Virus record (IMG/VR): IMGVR_UViG_3300042343_000124
Location: 1-25,350 of that record
Strand: one strand, 5' to 3'
From: a virus
DNA: 25,350 nucleotides
Numbering within the stretch: position 1 is the first letter of the stretch; the number at the start of each line of letters is the position of its first letter. Shown here one piece after another: positions 20,579-25,350 of this stretch. A program made the translations under genes and the position numbers. The notes beneath the pieces were generated by a model. The model was not told where the DNA came from. It searched no databases and worked only from the letters and a program-made list of their open reading frames with translations.

Positions 20579-21283
20579 TTATATGCTAAACCTTCCACGT
20601 AAGGCGTTAAAGTTTTGCGTGATCTCACCAGCCGACAAGGCACGATCGTAGATCATTGCTGTGGCTATGTTTCCAGTGAAAAATCTACCACCAAGATCAT
20701 CTTGACCAATTTTTATATCGTCTAGGGTAGTGCTGGTATGAGACACAGTATTAGTGGCAGAGGTGATTCCACTGGATTGACACAGATATGCTGTTGCTGT
20801 GGTGCTGGTAACGGAAACTGCAATCATGCACCATGTCAAATCTGGTATGACTAATCCACTATCCCAGGTATAGGTATTAGCAGCATTGTTCCAAGTATAT
20901 GAAATTTTATTAGTTGTACCAAAAAACGATATTCCAGTAGCAGCTGCACCTCTGGAATATATGATACCGTCAAAATCGTCCTGGGGTCCGTTTCGTCTCA
21001 TCCAAGTTACAAATGTCGCTGCCGTGGCTGTGATAGAACCCGAACATTGAACGAAATCATTAGTGCCGTCAAAGACAATAGCCCCGCCATCTGCACTAGT
21101 ATAAGTTGGACCATTAGTTAATGTTCCATTGCGGCTATTACCACTCAAATCAGTCCAATCGGTTCCTGAACCTGGATAACTAGAAGCATTACCTGCATCT
21201 AAAAACATTGAAAGATTGGTAGTTACGATACCAGGAAGATCGACTATATAAGTGCCTGTGAGTGTTACGCCTGATATCAACAT
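20579..21283 (-). CDS. LamG/concanavalin-like lectin fibre protein
   Basis: 234 residues. After a short N-terminal anchor (MLISGVTLTGTY) comes a laminin-G-type jelly roll: LSMFLDAGNASSYPGSGTDW, DLSGNSRNGTLTNGP, AIVFDGTNDFVQC, FVTWMRRNG, and the closing GNIATAMIYDRALSAGEI with NFNALRGRF. This pattern is common in phage and bacterial surface lectins that bind sugars. In this position it is probably the receptor-binding part of a tail fibre. GAGGAT lies 8 bases before the ATG. Its first residues resemble those of the glycine-rich neighbour (M-[LI]-I-x-G-x-T), suggesting both dock to the same partner. Confidence 0.88.
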   Translation of the reverse strand: MLISGVTLTGTYIVDLPGIVTTNLSMFLDAGNASSYPGSGTDWTDLSGNSRNGTLTNGPTYTSADGGAIVFDGTNDFVQCSGSITATAATFVTWMRRNGPQDDFDGIIYSRGAAATGISFFGTTNKISYTWNNAANTYTWDSGLVIPDLTWCMIAVSVTSTTATAYLCQSSGITSATNTVSHTSTTLDDIKIGQDDLGGRFFTGNIATAMIYDRALSAGEITQNFNALRGRFSI

Positions 21284-21285
21284 TT

Positions 21286-22443
21286 TTATATCCTCACTAT
21301 GCTGATATAACCAGCGGTGTTATTGTAGAAGCCAAGGTTAGTAATACTTGCACCGTTAAATGTGCCACTTAAATCAAATTGTCCATCGCTGGTTGCCACA
21401 CTTGAGGCATTGCTGTCAATATAACTACCACCGCCGCCACCTGAGTCGATAGTTGTGCCACCACCACCATAAGCGCCGCCACCTCCCGAATATCCACCAC
21501 CGCCACCACCAGTGATTGGTCCAGAGCCACCCCCACCGCCGAAGCCACCTAAGTTTGTTGCCGGTGGTGGATAACTTGTAGAGAACATACCACCTTTGGC
21601 ATTGGCCGCAAAAGCAGTCCCACCACCACCGTTAGAGCTGCCGGGTGCTACTCTGGTATTAGCTGACCAAACAGAACCAGTCCAGGTTATGCCGTTGCCT
21701 GACCACCCTGCGCCTGCGCCGCCGTCAAAGCCGTTAAGACTAGTTACTCCACTGACATTAACATGGGTATTTCCGCCTAGTCCATTTACACCACCAGGAG
21801 CACCAAAGCGTAAAGTAGTTGTACGAGCACCTAAATTACCCGCACTGTTGCCACCACGACGAGTAGTTACACCATATCCTCCAGGTAAGATTGTTGTGTT
21901 ACTTGTCCAAGCACCCGGAGCACCACCACCACCGCCTATGATTAGCGGTGTTAGGTTAGCAAATCCATCGCTGGCAATATTACCTAAGGCTACGTAACTA
22001 CCGCCACCGCCCGCTGGACTACTATAGGTGCTGACCTGTGTGGTATTAGCACTAGGTTGTCCTACTACTAATGTGATACGCTGACCTTTTTGTAGATTAA
22101 ATACTCCTTGGACTACAGCACCGCGGCCATGTGCATTACCGTATTGTGTGTTACCACTAAATGAAGCGATTAAACCACTGCGACTACCAGCGGCTGTGAT
22201 CTGATAACTAGCAGTAGCAGGCACAGTCCAGATTTGGAATCCCCGCCACGTGTCGGGCACAGTGAGGTATTCTGTGTTAGTTATCCAAGTGTTACCTACG
22301 TTGCTATAGGTATTGTAGATGTTACCTAAAGTTGGGCCCAATGGTCCTACGATGTTTGATGTAAAAGTAAAAAAGCCAAAGGGATATAGATCCTGTGCAT
22401 CGTATATAGTTGTACCGCTGATAGTTGTGCCTTGTATTATCAT
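21286..22443 (-). CDS. Glycine-rich adhesin, tail-fibre tip type
   Basis: 385 residues. Residues 1-60 form an anchor (MIIQGTTISGTTIYDAQD). A beta domain follows (WTVPATASYQITAAGSRSG) that resembles the entry to the ALK-type glycine-rich domain. From about residue 140 to 345 there are many polyglycine runs (IIGGGGGAPGAW, GGGGGGYSGGGGAYGGGG), like the stacked polyglycine-II helices of T-even gp38/S16 adhesins. The end (NNTAGYISIVRI) is a hydrophobic strand. It is probably a host-receptor adhesin at the tip of the long fibre encoded upstream. Variable glycine loops are the usual place for host-range change. The start overlaps a 10-codon minicistron as ATGA. Confidence 0.85.
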   Translation of the reverse strand: MIIQGTTISGTTIYDAQDLYPFGFFTFTSNIVGPLGPTLGNIYNTYSNVGNTWITNTEYLTVPDTWRGFQIWTVPATASYQITAAGSRSGLIASFSGNTQYGNAHGRGAVVQGVFNLQKGQRITLVVGQPSANTTQVSTYSSPAGGGGSYVALGNIASDGFANLTPLIIGGGGGAPGAWTSNTTILPGGYGVTTRRGGNSAGNLGARTTTLRFGAPGGVNGLGGNTHVNVSGVTSLNGFDGGAGAGWSGNGITWTGSVWSANTRVAPGSSNGGGGTAFAANAKGGMFSTSYPPPATNLGGFGGGGGSGPITGGGGGGYSGGGGAYGGGGTTIDSGGGGGSYIDSNASSVATSDGQFDLSGTFNGASITNLGFYNNTAGYISIVRI

Positions 22444-22472
22444 GATATTTGAACGCCATCGGTGATTAACAT
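22440..22472 (-). CDS. 10-codon minicistron MLITDGVQIS before the adhesin gene
   Basis: ATG at 22472, one base after the stop of the long fibre gene (TAAAATG), and TGA at 22440-22442 overlapping the adhesin ATG as ATGA. The peptide MLITDGVQIS looks like the first residues of the neighbouring fibre proteins (MIIQGTTISG, MLISGVTLTG). It may act as a coupling leader, or be the leftover start of a deleted fibre gene. There is no ribosome site of its own. Confidence 0.4.
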   Translation of the reverse strand: MLITDGVQIS

Positions 22473-22473
22473 T

Positions 22474-25350
22474 TTATATTAATCTTTCTACAGTAAGAAC
22501 ATTATCGCTATAACCTGATCCTGTCATGGCTGTAATCCTATAGGCATTAGTGCCAGGCAATGACACTAATACATTATACATATCACCTGCTACTCCACTG
22601 GGGTTGCCAATACTGGTCCAGCCAAATGACAAGTTAGCCAATGTTGTAGATGAACTTCCGCCCGTGGTCGAGCCACCTGTGCCATCTTGGAATGTGTAGG
22701 TGTAAAGTATAGAAACATTACCGTTTAAAGCTGCCAACTGTAGTTGATTGGCACTGGGTCCACCGGTATTTAACCACTGTGCTGTGATGCTGTCTATGCT
22801 TACTGCGGTATTCTGTGCTACAAACCCGCCAGTCTTGACTGGGACGTTACTCTTAGTGCCGATGATAGTCAAGTTGCCGCCAACGGTGACGTTACCAGTA
22901 TATGCAGCTGTGGTGCCTAAGGCATTACCAACGAAGTAACCTGAACTTGATGTTGTTATGTTACCTGGGAATGAGACATTACCGTAGATATCAAATGTTG
23001 TTGTGTAGACATTGGCGATAATACGTGTGTTAGCTTCAGTGCCTACTAGGTTACCAACTGTGGCATTACCTGAGACTGACAATGTTGCCAATGTGCCAAT
23101 TTGAGTAATACCTGTCGTGCCTGTGTAAGTGGGTAGGAAGGCAGCTACGTTGGCATTGCCATAATTACCACCGCCACCAAATGCCGCAGTAGTTTGTTGC
23201 GTTCCGTCTGAGAATGTTAATATACCACTTGTGCCCAAACGAACATTGGCGACGTTACCAGTATATGTTGGTAGGTATGTGGCTACTTGAACATTACTAT
23301 ACGAACTTGCTATACCTGTTAGTAACGCACCGTTTCCTAAGAAGTATTGTGCTGTGACATTACCACTAACAAATACATTACTTGCACCCACTACACCTGA
23401 GTATGTTGGTAGGTACGTAGCCACTTGGACGTTGCTATAACTACTACCAGCGACTATACCAGTTAAGAACGCACCATTACCAAATAAGTAGCCCGTTGTT
23501 TGAACATTACCAGCTGTGAATAATTGAGGTACTGTGACGTTACCTTGATTATCAAATACACTAGTATATGCACCAGCTTGTAAGGTTACATTTGAGCTTG
23601 TGCCTGTGACGTTACCAGTGATTGAAATATTACCTACAAAGTTTGCGGCTGTGATATTACCAGTTGTGGTAATAGTGGCCGTGGTTAGGTAGTTAGCCAC
23701 GTTAACATTTGAATATAAGTTATAACCTTGAGTATTTAAGTATGCCGCTACGTTTACATTACCATAATTACTACCACCAGCTGTTACATTGGCATAGGTT
23801 ATTTCTTTAGTAAGAGTGTTATAATAAAGTGCTTGTGCTGTATTACCTGAGTCTGTGCGTATAGGTGCTACAGTGAATGTGTTGGCAGTGGTTTGATTTA
23901 ATACATTACCAGTAGCATTGATGATGATTGAGTTATTGCCTTGATTGGTGACACCGGCCTTGTTGCCAATAGCTACTGCATAAGCGCCTTGTCCAATATA
24001 ACCAGCTGATGCTCCAAAGGCTACTGCACCTATTCCTTGTATGGTTTCACCAGCAAGGTGTCCAACAGCAACCCCCCAGGTGCTTTGAAGATTACCACCT
24101 GCGCTGCTGCCAACTGCCACCGTATATATGCCCTGTGACTGCATACCAGCACCAGAACCAACTGCCACTGCTTCTTGACCTTGCGGACTATAATAACCGC
24201 TACCACCACCGCCTGCACTGCTGCCGATCGCTACTGCGTCGTAATTTTGTGCATCAGATCCAGCGAGATAACCAATTGCTATTGCACCATTTTGGGTATT
24301 TGTGACATTGCCTGCATCAGTTCCGATTGCCAATGTATTAATAGATGAATCTCGTATTATAGCCCCATATGGTAGTGTTAGATTACCAGTACGGTCAAAT
24401 ATCCAATTATAAGCTGCATTGTTGGTTGATATTCTCACATCACCATTGTCTGCGCGGACCCAATTTATACTGGCATTACCAAGTTGGCCATCGTGACCAA
24501 AATAAGATTTTGCAGTAGCACCAAACGAAAATAGTCGTGCCGTGGCACCCAGGTCTATGTTAGCATAGTATCCTTGGATTAGACGACTGGCTCCATCGCC
24601 GGTCTTTAAGAAGTTTCTTACATCAACGTTGCCGTAGTTACTAGCACCGCCCACGATACCAGTTAGTAGAGCACCGTTACCTACAAAGTAAGTAGCGGTT
24701 ACATTACCTGCCACTGAGACGTTGGCGATATTGCCTGACTGTAAGTATGTGGCCACTTGGACGTTGCTGTAACTGCTACCACCGTAGATTGAATCGTCAC
24801 TGTTAAGGATATATCCACCGCTTGGTAATTTTAGATTGCCATCTACACTCCAATACCACGATTTGAATTGTGGGCTACTATTACCGTCAAGATAGCCAAT
24901 GTCCAAGGTAGCATTGTTTTGTGCTACATAGAAGTTTGAGTTAACGGCCATATTTGGGGCCACGGTTACATTAGCATTTTGCCACATCAACTGTGAATAT
25001 TGATCACTCTGCATAGTGATACTTTGACTAACTGGTGCTAGTATCAAGCTATTAGGGAATTGTGTAGTTCCGGTTTTGCCAAATGTCCACTGGGCAGTAT
25101 TTCCGGCGCCATCATTGCTGTTGATTACCACACCGCCAGTATTGGCCAATTTAACATAGTGATTATCGTCGCCTAGGAACAGTTCAGTACCGCTGCCAGT
25201 CATCAGATGAACATGATCTCCATCTACCGCAGTAGGTGCTATTTCTAGATACTGTGTGCTGGTACCACCATTGGGTTTTAATCTTATAGCGCCTGCACTT
25301 CCATACCCGCTTTCTAAAATAGTTGCGCCCGAAGGTAAAGTTAGGACAGC
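22474..25350 (-). CDS. Very long tail-fibre protein built from repeats, N-terminus outside window
   Basis: At least 958 residues: the frame stays open from the stop at 22474 through the ATG at 25203 to the window end (AVLTLPSGATILESGYGSAG), so that ATG is internal. Numbering from 25203: at least seven [SG]-N-[VA]-x-V-x-x-[YF]-L units (residues 146, 191, 481, 498, 590, 635, 682), several GNVTAQYFLGNGALLTGI modules (167, 614 and a variant near 567), a roll of AVAIG-x-x-AG repeats (290-432), and a globular end from about 785 (SIDSITAQWLNTGG ... VLTVERLI). It is probably the distal long tail fibre, with adhesin genes directly downstream. There is no chaperone domain at the C-terminus. Confidence 0.88.
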   Translation of the reverse strand, partial: AVLTLPSGATILESGYGSAGAIRLKPNGGTSTQYLEIAPTAVDGDHVHLMTGSGTELFLGDDNHYVKLANTGGVVINSNDGAGNTAQWTFGKTGTTQFPNSLILAPVSQSITMQSDQYSQLMWQNANVTVAPNMAVNSNFYVAQNNATLDIGYLDGNSSPQFKSWYWSVDGNLKLPSGGYILNSDDSIYGGSSYSNVQVATYLQSGNIANVSVAGNVTATYFVGNGALLTGIVGGASNYGNVDVRNFLKTGDGASRLIQGYYANIDLGATARLFSFGATAKSYFGHDGQLGNASINWVRADNGDVRISTNNAAYNWIFDRTGNLTLPYGAIIRDSSINTLAIGTDAGNVTNTQNGAIAIGYLAGSDAQNYDAVAIGSSAGGGGSGYYSPQGQEAVAVGSGAGMQSQGIYTVAVGSSAGGNLQSTWGVAVGHLAGETIQGIGAVAFGASAGYIGQGAYAVAIGNKAGVTNQGNNSIIINATGNVLNQTTANTFTVAPIRTDSGNTAQALYYNTLTKEITYANVTAGGSNYGNVNVAAYLNTQGYNLYSNVNVANYLTTATITTTGNITAANFVGNISITGNVTGTSSNVTLQAGAYTSVFDNQGNVTVPQLFTAGNVQTTGYLFGNGAFLTGIVAGSSYSNVQVATYLPTYSGVVGASNVFVSGNVTAQYFLGNGALLTGIASSYSNVQVATYLPTYTGNVANVRLGTSGILTFSDGTQQTTAAFGGGGNYGNANVAAFLPTYTGTTGITQIGTLATLSVSGNATVGNLVGTEANTRIIANVYTTTFDIYGNVSFPGNITTSSSGYFVGNALGTTAAYTGNVTVGGNLTIIGTKSNVPVKTGGFVAQNTAVSIDSITAQWLNTGGPSANQLQLAALNGNVSILYTYTFQDGTGGSTTGGSSSTTLANLSFGWTSIGNPSGVAGDMYNVLVSLPGTNAYRITAMTGSGYSDNVLTVERLI
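23908..24339 (-). repeat. YadA-head-like repeat region in the fibre gene
   Basis: Codes for eight copies of [AT]-[VIL]-A-[VIF]-G-x-x-A-G (LAIGTDAG, AIAIGYLAG, AVAIGSSAG, AVAVGSGAG, TVAVGSSAG, GVAVGHLAG, AVAFGASAG, AVAIGNKAG) and a degenerate ninth (SIIINATG). The period is 16 residues except one of 17 and one of 22. This is the signature of the trimeric left-handed beta-roll of YadA/Hia-type adhesin heads. Confidence 0.75.

Noticed and set aside
21596-21997. Plus-strand 133-codon proline-rich frame
   Set aside because: It is the complement of the glycine codons (GGN read as CCN) in the glycine-rich adhesin gene, with no independent evidence.
23260-23490. Regular short repeats considered as a CRISPR array
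   Set aside because: The repeats lie in frame in a fibre gene, encode the same peptide modules and have no unique spacers of constant length.
24009-24305. Plus-strand 98-codon frame and minus-strand 62-codon frame in the fibre repeats
   Set aside because: They are out-of-frame readings of the regular AVAIG repeat DNA.
25201-25203. ATG as the true start of the long fibre gene
   Set aside because: The frame stays open for 49 more codons to the window edge with fibre-like sequence, so the ATG is internal.

Overview
The window looks like part of the genome of a T4-type myovirus (tailed phage, Caudoviricetes) that infects an ISC-containing proteobacterium. The support is a class Ia ribonucleotide reductase pair with glutaredoxin (nrdA-nrdB-nrdC), a gp61-like TOPRIM primase and a gp41-like replicative helicase, a RecB-type PD-(D/E)XK nuclease, a block of fibre and adhesin genes, late promoters of the ATAAATA type, and dense packing with 1-17 bp overlaps. 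All genes but one lie on the minus strand. The sequence is AT-rich. I saw no tRNA, CRISPR array, insertion sequence, integrase or origin, and no gene-free stretch longer than about 105 bp.

Layout, from high to low coordinates (the direction of transcription). 25350-20197: fibre/adhesin module. It holds a very long repeat-built fibre that runs off the window and carries a YadA-head-like roll, then a 10-codon minicistron, a glycine-rich adhesin, a LamG/concanavalin-like lectin and a short fibre. 20187-16790: replication block of primase, an inserted radical SAM/SPASM gene and helicase, all overlapping. 15810-16781: the only plus-strand gene, an AT-rich radical SAM protein of twitch type, convergent with the helicase. 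15726-10420: mostly unrecognised proteins, including a probable ligase-like nucleotidyltransferase, a small gene with its own late promoter and terminator, a coiled-coil/membrane-anchor protein, and several proteins sharing an M-[KQ]-[IL]-x-[ED] start. 10406-7716: radical SAM protein, IscU, IscA, ErpA-like carrier and exonuclease. 7688-2610: fibre-like protein, a conserved unknown, nrdA, nrdB, glutaredoxin and a small Sm-like protein. 2600-1: a large Ala/Gly/Ser-rich protein and a truncated gene.

The most interesting part is a phage-borne iron-sulphur cassette. It has a full-length IscU scaffold and two A-type carriers (IscA and ErpA types) with every cluster-binding cysteine kept, but no cysteine desulfurase, chaperone or ferredoxin. 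The same 25 kb encodes three radical SAM enzymes, each of which needs a [4Fe-4S] cluster, and one touches the cassette. I infer that the phage takes sulphur from the host machinery and uses its own scaffold and carriers to deliver clusters to its own radical SAM enzymes, or to keep host Fe-S enzymes working during infection. The cassette appears to have its own host-type sigma70 promoters (TTGAC[A/G/C], 17 bp, -10 box), with the -35 box lying on or beside the stop codon of the gene before. Several genes (primase, exonuclease, one radical SAM gene, one GTG-start gene) have no Shine-Dalgarno and have a promoter-like box directly against the start codon, which suggests leaderless mRNAs.
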